The notes under the pieces were generated by a model. It was not told the DNA's origin, searched no databases, and was given only the letters and a program-made list of their open reading frames with translations. A stretch of DNA of 64,000 bases from Ophiodon elongatus (Eukaryota; Chordata; Actinopteri; Perciformes; Hexagrammidae): positions 700,001 to 764,000 of the forward strand of contig JACSYO010002073.1 of NCBI GenBank assembly GCA_016806645.1, given 5' to 3'. Shown one piece after another: positions 12,561-24,010 of the stretch; positions within the stretch are counted from its first letter, which is position 1, and each line of letters begins with the position of its first letter. The position numbers and the translations under genes are program-made.

Positions 12561-13333
12561 TGCAAGAGGTGCGAGAGAGGCTATAGGCGACTACTACACA
12601 CACTGCGGATAGTTGTTGCGATGACTAACGCTGCGAAATTCTCTCAATGGATTCCTCGGCATGGCGAGGCGAGCTCGGAGTTTCGAGACTTTAGCATTAA
12701 ATGTCCTCAGACATCTAGAAGCTCACTGCGCGCCGCAGGAGAGCACACCCAAAAGCTGACATTGTCCACACTATTATGCGAGTCATTGCAGTTCACTAAT
12801 ATTTCCTTGGGACACTGTACAGCTTTGCGACTCTGGGGCAACAAGTGGGGGCATCAGTGAGCCCAACCCGTGGGTATTATGCTGGAGAGACGTTCTACCC
12901 AAATATTTTGCCAATCCTGCTCAGCTACAGCTAATAAAACCACTTTTTTCATTGAATGCATCTCCACCAATGAAAAGAGAGCTTTGCACAATATGCTCAG
13001 GCTTTTTATGGTGACCACAAGGATCCCCTCCCCAAACAGCAAACCAGTCCCTGCCTCCATCTCTGTATCCATCAATCAAACCATTCATAAGATTCGTCTT
13101 TCCCTCCCTGTCCGAAGCTGTGCGCCCTTCGCTAGAGGTCAGAAAGCCTTTCATTGTCCATGCTGAGAAATGGATAAAATATAATGTCATATAGGGGACA
13201 CATAGACAGGCTTTTCTTACTATAGATGACTGGGATGATAAAGAAAATGTATGAGGCCATTTCATCACAGTGTGCGCCCACATGATGGCCCCATCCAACC
13301 ATTTCACCATCAGCAGGGTGACATCATGAACCG

Positions 13334-13354
13334 GTCTCTGTCCGTGGTGCTGAA
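13334..13354 (-). promoter_or_regulatory. RE1/NRSE-like element 1 (REST binding motif)
   Basis: Minus strand reads TTCAGCACC, then AC, then GGACAGAGAC. The canonical RE1 is TTCAGCACC, two free bases, GGACAGCGCC. Nineteen of 21 positions match, with the left half-site perfect and the spacing canonical. It lies 1.8 kb upstream of the nrg2 start and 2.9 kb upstream of the pura start. Confidence 0.8.
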
Positions 13355-13538
13355 ACGCTTGACAGGTTTAGTGCTCCGTCCCAACAGGCCAATCACATGG
13401 TACCTCATACAGACTGAAGGCCACAGCCAGATTGCTGCAATGAAGGTTTGTCTCCGTGTCCACTGTAACAAACCTAAGATCAAAAGAGTCAACTTCTTTT
13501 ATTGTAAAGTCAAAGTAAAAAGTATAGTTTTAGTTCTG

Positions 13539-13559
13539 TGTTCCGTCCATGGTGCTAAA
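13539..13559 (-). promoter_or_regulatory. RE1/NRSE-like element 2 (weak)
   Basis: Minus strand reads TTTAGCACC, AT, GGACGGAACA: about 16 of 21 positions match the canonical element, with spacing kept. It lies only 205 bases from element 1 and in the same orientation, so it may be a decayed or auxiliary site. Confidence 0.45.
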
Positions 13560-14281
13560 TGCTAATCAAACGTGAAGGTTTTTCTTTCTTTTTTTTTGTC
13601 AAATGTTGATGGTTCCACATTACTGGGATTGTTTCTGCAGTCCAGGGATCAGCACATCATTTCAAGAGGGAGCCCTTCAGAGTCTGTGATCCGTCTCGTA
13701 CTGACCCACCCCCACCTCTTACCCTCACCGCCCACTGCCCACCCATTCACCGATCTGTCCCCCCTTCAGTCATTCAACCAGTCATGCATTCATTCAGAGA
13801 CCCCATTCAAAGACCTCATACACACAATTTAAGAATTCACAAATTAGCCTTGAAAGCAAATCATTGACAAAGCGAAGGGGAGTAACGAACGATTCCTGCT
13901 GCCTCTCACAGAGAGGACTGCCACCAATTGCCTCCACGATTCCCCTGACACTCATGCTGAGCCTGTGGGAATTATCAGAGGGGCTGTTTTTGGTAAAGCA
14001 GAAGCATTTCAGCAGGATGTTATTGAGTTCACTTGGGTTCACTTGGGTTGGCCTCTCGTGATACAATTGCTGTCCAAACTGATTCACTGTCAGGCTAATG
14101 CTCTCCATCTCTGATGCTAAAATATACTTGTCATAGTGACACAGCGGACTTTTTTGTAATAGTTATTATGTAGAACATGTCTTGGCACACTTGTCCCAGA
14201 CTTCCTCTTTGTGGTGCTCTTTCTCTCATTTTCTAAATCACAAGCAATACTCAAAGATCCCAAATGTGTTTATGCCCACTA

Positions 14282-14302
14282 TCCGCTGTCCGTGGTTCTG
14301 AA
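14282..14302 (-). promoter_or_regulatory. RE1/NRSE-like element 3
   Basis: Minus strand reads TTCAGAACC, AC, GGACAGCGGA: 18 of 21 positions match the canonical RE1, with correct half-site spacing. Same orientation as the other copies. Confidence 0.72.
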
Positions 14303-15732
14303 AACAAACACCAGCAACTTATCCACTCAAACCACAGTAAAAATGACGATTATAAAGCCAATTCCATTCCAGGTTCAAACTTATATTTGGGGTAAAATGG
14401 ATGTTAAGACATTTAATTATAGCAGTATGTGATGCTTCTGGGTTTTAATATATATATATATATAAGAAACTCTAGCGTAAGTTTAGTCAGAAATAACCTA
14501 AACCCGTTATTTCTATCTGCCATCCACTTCTCAGGCATGCTCACTCATAATTTCATTGCTGTCATTGTTCGGGGCTGTCATCATGATATCAGCTGTTTAG
14601 ATCAGCTGGTCTCCTCCATCCAATAAGCACAATGGAACAATTACATCGTTAGCCTATCGTCTTTCTTCTGTCTCTTTTTAAATATGATTGTCTCTCTACC
14701 TTTAGTACATTGGTGATGCTGATATGCACCCCTCCACCTCCCCATCAGCGCCCAGTCTTCACAGATCCATCAGCTTCATCAATTCATTATTCTATCAGCC
14801 TCATCAGCCACCACCACCACCACCAGGTCTGGACTCTGAAATGTATCTTGCTGCTGCTCAGGGCAGATGCCCCTCCATTACAAATCTCCCTGTAAAGGGA
14901 AAGCGCCAAAAGCCTTTGTCAAGACTTTATCATCACATATCATCTGTTAATAATAAACAATTATATTTTCTTCATCAGACTTGTCTTTCCTGATTGAAAT
15001 ATAGACCAACATCTTTTCATTTCAGACATCCCCCCCAAAAAAGGCTGATCCACAGAAAATATATAAAAATGTTAAGCATATGGTGTTGTGTTCCTTTTTC
15101 CAGATTTTGTCTTTTGATATTAATAATATTCCACAGCCTTAATCCTATTAAGGTGTTATCATCAATATCCATCAAGTCACCCACATTATTTTTCTACTTG
15201 AGGACCCATGAAGGCTGAAAACCTCATAACTTCATCGAGGATTTTTTATTTTTTGTTAATGTTGTACCTTATATTTTTCAGAGGGTTCAGTCAAACTTGA
15301 ATAAACTCCTACAAAAACATAAGCAAGTGCTAAAACATAACACAATCTTAACTGAAATGGGGATACATATAAACATAAGTCACAGACTATAAATTACAGT
15401 TTCATTCTAAAATCAAAAACCTATTTAGATGATTTTCTATGTTGTTTGTACATTTCATATTTGTTTTTAAAATATTTCTGACATGGTGATTGGCCAAGTT
15501 ATTTGTTCTTTATCAAACCTTTTTGCTACTTTCTACACAAACCCTTTCAAGGCCATTGAGAAACAGTGACAGGCAAGCAAGTCCAATCACAGGGTAATGA
15601 TTCATGATGCTTCACAGTGTATCAGTCCCCTCCCTCAGACTCCCACACAGCTATCATCTACTGTTCATTCAGAAATTTCTCTTTCACCTTGCTGTCTCTC
15701 CCTGTCTCTGTCTCCTACAGGGACCGTCCGGG

Positions 15733-15753
15733 TTCGCTGTCCGCGGTGCTGAA
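15733..15753 (-). promoter_or_regulatory. RE1/NRSE-like element 4, proximal to pura
   Basis: Minus strand reads TTCAGCACC, GC, GGACAGCGAA. Both half-site cores are perfect; only the last two bases and a tolerated spacer base differ. It lies 530 bases upstream of the pura start codon and inside an exon-like cassette bounded by an acceptor (CCTACAG at 15714-15720) and a donor (CAG/GTATGA at 15776/15777). Confidence 0.8.
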
Positions 15754-15841
15754 ACACCCAACGCAATAATCATCAGGTATGACTGTTGTGCCTGTCCTTT
15801 TTTAACTTCTTAGACAGGCTGCAGACAGGTGTACTTAAATG

Positions 15842-15894
<53 letters not shown>

Positions 15895-15992
15895 ATATAT
15901 ATATATATATATATATATCTATTCATCTATCCATCTATCCATCTATATATATATATATATATATATATATCCATCCATCTATCTATCTATCT
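15842..15992. repeat. (CTAT)n/(TA)n/(CATC)n compound microsatellite
   Basis: About a dozen CTAT units pass into TA dinucleotides, a CATC/TATC block, a second TA run and terminal CTAT units. It sits between the proximal RE1 element and the pura start. Confidence 0.92.
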
Positions 15993-16084
15993 GTGTTGAT
16001 GTTAGTACTGCAGTGTTTTAGGCTCACATAGGTGGGGGTTAACTTTCCGTTGCAATATAAGGCTACACTGAAGACTGAAGGGAA

Positions 16085-16280
16085 AATTCTGTCAAACAGC
16101 GCGAGTGTCTTGAACGCAGCCCGCTCGCAGTACTACAGTAGCACCAACTACAGTTACTTTCATTTTTTCACCCTCTTCTCTTCTCTCGTCTCGCGATAGA
16201 GCGGCGGAGTGGTTTGACGGGCAGTCGAGGTTGCAGCAGGCAGAGGGAGACGGTGGAAGGTAAAGCAGGGAGGCAGCATC
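16085..16280 (+). promoter_or_regulatory. pura: pura 5' UTR/promoter-proximal region
   Basis: The 200 bases before the pura start are pyrimidine-rich and then GC- and CpG-rich (for example CGTCTCGCGATAGAGCGGCGG near 16187-16207). This is typical of a TATA-less housekeeping or neuronal promoter or leader. An exact transcription start cannot be assigned. Confidence 0.5.
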
Positions 16281-17126
16281 ATGGCGGACAGAGACAGTGG
16301 CAGTGACCACGGAGGGCCCACCGCGGGCCCCGGCTCGCTGCCTCCGGGCGCGATGGGCGCCATGTCCCGGCTGCAGCACGACACCGAGGAGCTCGCCTCG
16401 AAGCGCGTCGACATCCAGAACAAGCGCTTCTACCTCGACGTGAAGCAGAATGTTAAAGGCCGCTTCCTAAAGATAGCCGAGGTCGGAGCTGGGGGAAACA
16501 AGAGCCGCCTCACTCTCTCCATGTCGGTCGCCGTGGAGTTCCGCGATTATCTCGGGGACTTTATCGAACATTACGCCCAGCTGGGCCCGACCAACCCGGA
16601 CATAGTGCAGGATGAGCCCCGGCGGGCGCTCAAGAGCGAATTCCTGGTGCGGGAGAATCGGAAATATTACATGGATCTGAAAGAGAACCAGAGGGGGCGG
16701 TTCCTAAGGATCCGGCAGACCGTTAATCGGGGGCCCGGATTGGGAAGCGCGCAAGGCCAGACCATCGCTCTGCCGGCGCAGGGTCTCATCGAGTTCCGCG
16801 ACGCTTTGGCCAAACTCATCGACGACTACGGCGTGGACGAGGAGCCGGCGGAGCTCCCGGAGGGCACCTCGCTCACGGTCGACAACAAGCGCTTCTTCTT
16901 CGACGTGGGCTCCAACAAGTACGGGGTCTTCATGCGGGTTAGCGAGGTGAAGCCCACGTACCGGAACTCCATCACGGTTCCGTGCAAAGTGTGGTCCAAA
17001 TTCGGCAACACCTTCAGCAAGTACGCGGAGGAAATGAGGAAGATCCAGGAGAGGAGTAGAGAGAAACGGGCCTCCGAACTGCTACCTGAGGGCCCGCAAG
17101 GAGGGGAGGAGGGCGACGATGACTGA
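16281..17126 (+). CDS. pura: Pur-alpha (purine-rich element binding protein A)
   Basis: A complete 281-residue Pur-alpha from one exon. The protein binds purine-rich single-stranded DNA and RNA and acts in transcription, replication and dendritic mRNA transport. Three PUR repeats are visible: about residues 40-103 (KRVDIQNKRFYLDVKQN, RFLKIAEVG), 117-185 (SEFLVRENRKYYMDLKENQ, GRFLRIRQTVNRGPG) and 193-258 (LTVDNKRFFFDVGSNKYG, FMRVSEVKPTYRNS). Repeats I and II make the nucleic-acid binding fold and repeat III the dimer. MSVAVEF, LTVDNKRF and VFMRV point to PURA rather than PURB, which has MAVAAEF, ITVDSKRF and VFLRV. The start ATGGCGGAC gives the family's MAD-D-SGS opening and a good Kozak context (ATCATGG). 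The N-terminus lacks the long glycine run of human PURA, and the C-terminus has an acidic tail (GGEEGDDD) without the glutamine run. The frame is intact. The gene is divergent from nrg2, as in mammals. Confidence 0.97.
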   Translation: MADRDSGSDHGGPTAGPGSLPPGAMGAMSRLQHDTEELASKRVDIQNKRFYLDVKQNVKGRFLKIAEVGAGGNKSRLTLSMSVAVEFRDYLGDFIEHYAQLGPTNPDIVQDEPRRALKSEFLVRENRKYYMDLKENQRGRFLRIRQTVNRGPGLGSAQGQTIALPAQGLIEFRDALAKLIDDYGVDEEPAELPEGTSLTVDNKRFFFDVGSNKYGVFMRVSEVKPTYRNSITVPCKVWSKFGNTFSKYAEEMRKIQERSREKRASELLPEGPQGGEEGDDD

Positions 17127-18060
17127 CGCGGATCTCAGGAGAGCAGACGTGAAGAAACAAAGACTAAACTGAACTCTGAGAGAAAACGAGACTTTTAACT
17201 GTAAAATAGAAAGATAATTTCCAAGGGAATCACCCCACACACACAACCTCCACAGACATGGCAGCAGCTCTGCTGTCTCCTCGCTCATTTTACTGGATGT
17301 CACCCCACTTACCACCCATGTAACAGTAAGCCGCTGCTATCAAGGATCGAACTGTAAGATATGAACTGTTTCCTACTTGATTTAAATGACAATGAGCAGA
17401 GTGTTTATATCTCTATCAAACGACCGATTTTGCACACATCAAAGCTATTTCGAAAAAGAAAAAAATAATAATGTTTAAATGTTTTCAAACTGGTAATATA
17501 CGAAGATTTAATCAAAAGTAAAACCAGAGGTCTATTATATAAAATGACAGTCTTCATGTAGAACGAATATTTGACATCAGCACAAAGAGAATATATTATG
17601 AAACCAAAATCTGAGACCAGATGTATAGTTTATTATAAAGGTACGCAGAATAAATATGAAAGCGCTCTAAACGTGTATGAATTGCAGAACGCAGCACTAC
17701 AGGCCTGTAAACACCTGTCAGCATGTGTGTAGGCCCATGTTTTGAAAAGAAGTTTGGCAAAGTAGGCTACAGTCTTTAATTTGACCTAAAGCGTAGTAGA
17801 CTGATGAAAGCATTTCTATCATGCCCTTATGGAAAAGTTGAGACTCCAAATTAAAAAGCCTATTTTGCGCGCCTCAAACAAATGGGATAAATCTATGTAT
17901 CTCTGAGCTACTATATTGAATATCAACCCTCTTGCACCATGTCCATATAAACTTAATTGAAAAAAAGTGCTAACTTAGATGTACTAATTATGATTTTGTG
18001 AATCAGCTGTAAAAAAAAAAAAAAAAAAAAACCTTATTAAGATACCCACGTTTTCTGTGG
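17127..18060 (+). other. pura: probable pura 3' UTR
   Basis: AT-rich non-coding sequence directly after the pura stop codon. AATAAA at 17649-17654 and an A run at 18011-18030 are candidate 3'-end landmarks. PURA messages have long 3' untranslated regions in mammals, so the end could lie further right; another AATAAA is at 22794-22799. Confidence 0.4.
17649..17654 (+). terminator. pura: candidate polyadenylation signal AATAAA
   Basis: Canonical AATAAA hexamer 520 bases after the pura stop codon. Use is not shown by the sequence. Confidence 0.35.
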
Positions 18061-18129
18061 GTTAAGTTTTTTCTTTGTTACTTTGTTGTTTTTCCCTCTG
18101 GAGTAGGGTGGGGGATGCAAAAGGATAAG

Positions 18130-18270
18130 GTCCACCTGTGGGGGCGCGGAAACAAAACAAATGTGGCGCGTGGCGAGGCAACGCATCCTCTCTGACGTCA
18201 TTACGACCCGTGCCTTATACACTCCACTCGTTTACGTGTTCTCACGTGGATTGGTCCGTGACCTCGACCG
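18130..18270. promoter_or_regulatory. GC-rich block with CRE, E-box and inverted CCAAT
   Basis: In otherwise AT-rich DNA this block contains GGGGGCGCGG, a perfect CRE palindrome TGACGTCA (about 18193-18200), a CACGTG E-box (about 18244-18249) and ATTGG just after it. Such a combination resembles a promoter or enhancer core. No gene can be tied to it; it lies 1 kb downstream of pura. Confidence 0.35.
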
Positions 18271-19578
18271 CTGTACGTTTTCATTTATGAGTGCTGTTAT
18301 GTAGGCCGAAATTATTTACTCACCGGGGCTGCAGTAAATCGCAACCCCTTGCGGTGCATGGAGCATTGGGTGGCAACATCGAGCTGAAAGGCTGCTGGGA
18401 GCTTGGGGGTTGGAGGCAACAATTACAGTGTGCAGAAACAGAGCTCCAAGCTAGGGCGGGCACTTCAGAAAGATGAGGTGCTACTGTATGTACACTTTGG
18501 AAACTTGGGGTTAGGGAGGTCAGGGGGGCGTGTAATTGTATTGTGCCCAGAATCTCTAGCAGCACCCTGCCCTGGTGGCCTCTCAGTAGAGTAGAGATGT
18601 TTCTCCCTGGAACAGGAGCGTGACCCAGGATGTACCACTGGGTGTCAGCATGGAGATTCATCGGGAGACGTTAGGAATGGTTTTGCACACCATATGCACC
18701 ATGTTAAAAAAACAACAACAAAAACTAAATCAGGAGTGGCTGGATGAGGCTATTCGTCAGAGCTGAGATGGATGCTGTTAAAGAGTCAGGCAGTCAGCCA
18801 GCCAGGCAGGCCAGCCGGCCGTGCCATGCCGTCAAGTCTGAGTGCAGTTTAGTGGATGTAGGGGCCCGTCAGTTCAGGGCCAAGGCAGTATCTATCTCTT
18901 TATGGTGCTACAGCCCCTCGATCGCTCCTTTGGGGCCTCGCCACTCAGAATATGTCACTTTTGCATTCTTTTTATTCTGATGCTCCTCTTCTTTTTTCCT
19001 CCTTCAAAGTTCTTTCCTCCACATTACGTTGTCCAAAACGTGTCGGGTTCCTCCCTCCTGGGCAGAGAGGAAGCCACCAACTAGTGCTGGACTTCTCATA
19101 TTAGTGTGCAATATTGTGTGCGTGCCAATCGCGGCATTGCATCACGTGTATAGACTATTAAAAGACGAAAAAAATGTATAGGCTATGTGATCGGTAGATA
19201 TTTGAAAGCATGACGATGAGGTGGATGCATCTGCATTATATTTCCGAAATGTGAAGTCTTTCTTCTCATGCACTTTGGTCATGAAAAAAAAAAAACGTCA
19301 GACTCGTAGTGAGATATTTTTCCTGTCATGTTCTGTAAACCAGTAGGCTGCCTTGTCCGCCTATTAGTGCACGTAGACTAGTGAGGGTGTTTTACGTCCC
19401 CCTACGGAGTCCCCCCAGAAAAAAAACCTTTCTCTCCTCGTTCCTCCCCAACACACACACACATGCACACACATTCGCAGACAGTCAGTCAACAGCCTCT
19501 AACTGTCTCCATGTCTGCCTCTCTGCAGCGGCCCGCACTGGAGTTGAGTAGTATCTTGGGGCTTGGGTCCAGGTCTGG

Positions 19579-19580
<2 letters not shown>

Positions 19581-19615
<35 letters not shown>
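19581..19615. repeat. (CA)n microsatellite
   Basis: About 17 perfect CA units. Confidence 0.9.
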
Positions 19616-19617
<2 letters not shown>

Positions 19618-22072
19618 TCATAGTCTCCCTGTTGAGGCCTCTTGTCGCTATCTGGATGTTTGGGAGGCCTCTCAAGTATTTTGAATGGTGTCTAGAACTG
19701 CACAAGGCCTCCTGTCATGAGTAGCCAGGAAACTGTGTTTGGAGCCTGAGTGCGACTGGGCCTGCCGATCGCAGGACAGGTGAACTACGATTTGACTTTA
19801 GCTCGTCTGCGGTTTCACTTGAGCTGGGCGATAGTGATCAGCCGCAAACGGGCCCAAAGCACAGAGGAGTTTGTTGTTGTTTTTACAATGAGGGTCACAA
19901 TCCTTCCCTCCTACGTGGGCAGAGTCTGATATTAGGTCTGCTCCTCTTCTCCGGCTCATGATTCAAAGTGTAAAAGAGAAGGCCCTGGCTCATTGTCCGT
20001 GCAGTAATGAGGTAGCACTGAAGTGCTAGTTTACTATTATCAAAATGCTCTAGGTGGTTAGTTCACCTATCAGCTTTATTTGAATCCGGGTGGCCTTCAA
20101 CACCACAATTGAGCCTGGTCACAGGCCCTGTCAGGGTGGCATGAAGGGGAAACACAGACTGTGTGGATTGCAGCTTTAGAGGCCTCAGCTGGATGAACGC
20201 TGCTAATGTAGTTACTGCCTGGGCCTGCCCGACATGTGTGATAGCCGAGGCTAGACTGAAGCAGAATTCCCCATCGGCACACCTCTGCTGAAATAGTAAC
20301 AGAAGTCCAATTGAATCCTTGCTTTTTAAAAGTTGATCTGCGTTTGATTGTGCATGCCTGCGGCAATAGAGCCAAGAAAAATGTTCCAGAAAATCCCATC
20401 TGTTCCACACAGGACATTTTGGCCCAGGTTTGTCTCCGAGTGTTGGTGAAAGGCCTGATGAAGCCTGGCACTGCACTGTCGGGGCTTACCAGCAGCAGTC
20501 TACCACGACCTACTGACCCGGCTGTCAGACAGATCCAGTTAGGCCTTTTCTCTCTGTTTTGGAGAACAGGGAGTCTCTGTGTCCTCTTACGGAGATGACT
20601 ACTTTTCCTCACAGTGCCCTTTGAATTATAAAAAGCCCACTTCAATTAAACACACATATAAGCCACCTATGACTATGTCCAAGCAACGCACATCTGAGGT
20701 CAATCTGAGTTCATCTCCGTTGTGATACAGCACTTATTCCCCAAAGTGTTCTAGCTTTAGCTTGATTGAATCCAGGCCTCCAGGAGGCTGGTGCTTCATG
20801 AAGACTGGAAATACAACACTTCCTTTTCTCTTTTTCTTTTATGGCCAAATATAATGAGAGCCTGAACCTGCTCATAGAGTGGACTTTGTGAGTGCCTCAC
20901 TCTGTGAAACGCACACATTTCTTGAAAGATTAAAAGATGTGCTGTTGTGTTACGGAGTGTAATCACCAGGTGCTACTGGGTCAGTTGTGCTTTTTCTGTC
21001 AAGTTGCAGAGAAAGGGGGTCTCTTGTGATTTGGCTGAAGACGGAGTGATCAAATCAGATTTGTCCGTTCATGAGAGCTCACCCGGTGTCACGGCAGAAC
21101 CTGGAGTGACCTTGCAGCCATGTTGTGCCCCCGTTACACAGTCATCCATTCGTGGGACTCGAAGGCAAAATGGTAGGCAGATTTATTCATCTTGTTTTCC
21201 GTGTAGAGCGTCAGCGGTCAGGCTGTGTGCTGTCCTCAATGGCTCTGGCTAAGTTCAGTGAACATTGGCGATGGTGCACTGAAGCTGTTAGCATCGGCAA
21301 GAATGATGTTCTGATTTATCATACAGCGGCAGCCATCGTAGCAATCCTTAATCATGATGTAACGCTGCCTTTTGTCTGTTATTACTGCAGTGTTTTGTCA
21401 AATTTTATTCAAAAGAGCTTATTTTTTTTGACGCTCAAACAACATGTGACGAGAACATTCCTTACACATTTCAACTGATGGAAAATAAAGAAAAATGTTC
21501 CAGTGGCTGTAACTCAAAAGTGCAGCCGTAACTACTTGTTGCATGTCCTCAAAGTCAGATTGCTATGATGGCATCAGCCGCTTGTTCCTCCTGAGATTAT
21601 TCATGTGTCTGACTGCCACATGCCACATGTACAACTTCCACAATTACTGACTTAAAAACAGACTGAACTTCCAGATAACCAAATCTGCTCCGTTTCTGGT
21701 TTCAGTGTTTTATTCTTTCATTGGCCACTCAAGAGTTCCTGGCTGATCACACGGCCAATCGCAGGCTCTGGTCAAAGATATGACTCACCACAAACCCGCT
21801 GACAGGGGAGCTCGTTCAGCGCGTCTTCTTTTTTGCTCACGCACCGAGTAGCGGGGTCCATCGCGTTTGCAGACTGTACAGGCTACTGTTGTGTAAAGTT
21901 ACAGAGACAGGCTTTCAAAGGTTTTTGAAGATGTTGGGAAATGGATCCTGGATTTTAAGGAGTGGGGTCAATGCACAATGAACATATCCCATGTCACCGT
22001 TTGGTCTAAATCCCTTTACCATCCCCATATGAGATAATATGTTGTAACTTTCAAAAATATTTTATCTGTGGC

Positions 22073-22126
22073 GTGTGTGTGTGTATATATATACATATAT
22101 ATATGTGTATATATATATATATATAT
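22073..22126. repeat. (GT)n/(TA)n microsatellite
   Basis: A short GT run passes into TA dinucleotides with ACATATA and GTGTA interruptions. Confidence 0.85.
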
Positions 22127-23879
22127 GGTTTGTTATATATGATGCTCCTCCTTTCAGAAAAATATAACATGTAAACAGGAAAAACATATTGCTGTTTTTT
22201 TCCTTTGTATTTTATACTTACAGAAAGCATTGAATAAAAATGGATAAATACTTGCACTTTAGATATATTAAGAAAAATAAAAAATCTGCATATTATTTTT
22301 GATAGGGATCTCACATTCAAAGAGTATAAATTACAGGCTTTGTGACTATTGCTGGACAGAGATGTATTGAGTTCTACTTATTGAAGTATATTTTGTCTGT
22401 GTGTCAGAAGGTTTACTAAAGTAAATTGCATGATAAAGTAGTGCTACACCGATATTGTTCTTTTTTTAGTTGGTAAAAATGTCTGAAAACTGTGATAACA
22501 ACCCTCTTGTATCATGTTTATCCTCTCCTCACCCCTCCTAGAATATTTCTTACTGAAATATGGCCTTTCCTGACTACATGACGATGGTGCTTACTTTGGC
22601 TTTGACATCGAGCTCATCCTATACATCTCAACATCATAACTCGCGTCCTTACACTTCATTACTTTCTGTTATGTACTATCACTACCTTATTAAATTTCCG
22701 TTGATGGCAAAAAAAAAAAGGTGTGCTGTTTTGTACATTGCTGTTTGTTTTAATGTTGGGGAGCCTTGTTGTCTGAAAAATTACTAATCGCGCAATAAAA
22801 AGTCATTCCACATGTCCCTGTCTCTGCACAACTGTCTCAACACTACAGAAAACTAAAAGAAACATATTGAAATGTCCATTATCTGCTGGCCAAATATTGC
22901 AAAATGTTAATATATTTATTAATATCTGTATGCTAATTAACACTGTTTTGATACATACAGCATATGTACAGTACATGCATGGGATGTTAATTATTCAAGC
23001 TTAATTCATCACTGCGAACTACCTGCAATCATTTAACTCTTTAGAGAAGTTATAACCCTGTCAGCCGTCCTTGGAAAGCTTCTATATGAACAAAAGTGCA
23101 CAAACACAGTAGGAGGGTAGCAACAGTGGATGGATACATAGATCAGATTTTAAACGGTGCTCCAGACATCTGCTTTTGACATCCGTGTGGAAATTAAAGG
23201 TAGAGTGCCAGATTGTTGCCACAGCAGGAAGGAGGACGTGCTGTTGGCCGAACAGTATTAAATGAAGCTTAGCCGAAGTTCAGTGAGGGAGACTTAAGTC
23301 TTTACGCTCTCATTCATTCTCAGGCTTCTACTCCATCGGCTGACTATGGGCGTGAGTGTAACCAAACAGATCTTGGCACATCTCTCCCGAAGCCAATCGT
23401 GTCGCTGCAGTCAAACTTGTAAAGTGCTCTCCTCTCTGCTGAGTGAGTTCAGACGAACCAATCCGACCCTCCTCCGCCCGTTCACATACAGTCTCCATCC
23501 CTTCAGTGCCCCGTCCTGTTACACATCGCATCATTCAGATCTTAGGCCAACTCTCTTCACCACCACCAACCGGTCTCTAGAGTCCGGGGGTGGTGGGCTA
23601 GTATTCCTGATCAAACCATAGCATCCCTACTTCCTAAATACACCACGTCACGATGGGGTCTAATCGCCTGAAGGCACTTCACGTTTCACTTTATTGTGCA
23701 CCAAGTAATACATTTATTTTTCACTCTAAATGAAGTCTCTCCTGATGAAACTTTTATCAGCCAGGTGAGGTTTTCTTTTCAGTCTGAAGGTCGTTGCACC
23801 AAAAGCAATAAAACCGATGGCACTTTGCATTAAATTCAGCTCTTCAGTCAGTTGTGAACCAAACAAAATTATGCTTTTC

Positions 23880-24010
23880 ACACGAATGGACCCTGGCATA
23901 ACTTAACCTCTTTTAATCCAGGTTTAAACTAAACCCAGGGATATGTGATTCACACTGCACTTCTACTAGCCCTGGGTTAAATGTCAATTGGAACACAAGA
24001 TTAATGTGTA
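23880..24010. repeat. possible MITE-like repeat (CCAGGTTTAAA / CCCTGGGTTAAA)
   Basis: Inverted and direct copies of a CC(C)AGG-TTTAA motif surround GTGATTCACACTGCAC. This pattern resembles a family of short fish DNA-transposon relics. Edges and family are uncertain. Confidence 0.3.

Larger units (their letters stand above)
12561..15720. other. nrg2-pura intergenic interval
   Basis: No coding exon was recognised on either strand. Open frames are short and lack domain matches. The interval contains the RE1 cluster, a short TA run near 14448-14463 and a small tandem duplication of TTCACTTGGG near 14028-14047. CpG density falls after 12.6 kb and rises again close to pura. Confidence 0.6.

Noticed and set aside
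16826..17020. Minus-strand frame inside pura
   Set aside because: It is the antisense of the conserved third PUR repeat and has no independent support.
20097..20645. 182-codon open frame on the minus strand between pura and psd2
   Set aside because: No domain or family resemblance; an opposite-strand frame overlaps it, and there are no convincing splice or promoter signals. Length alone in GC-balanced DNA is not enough.
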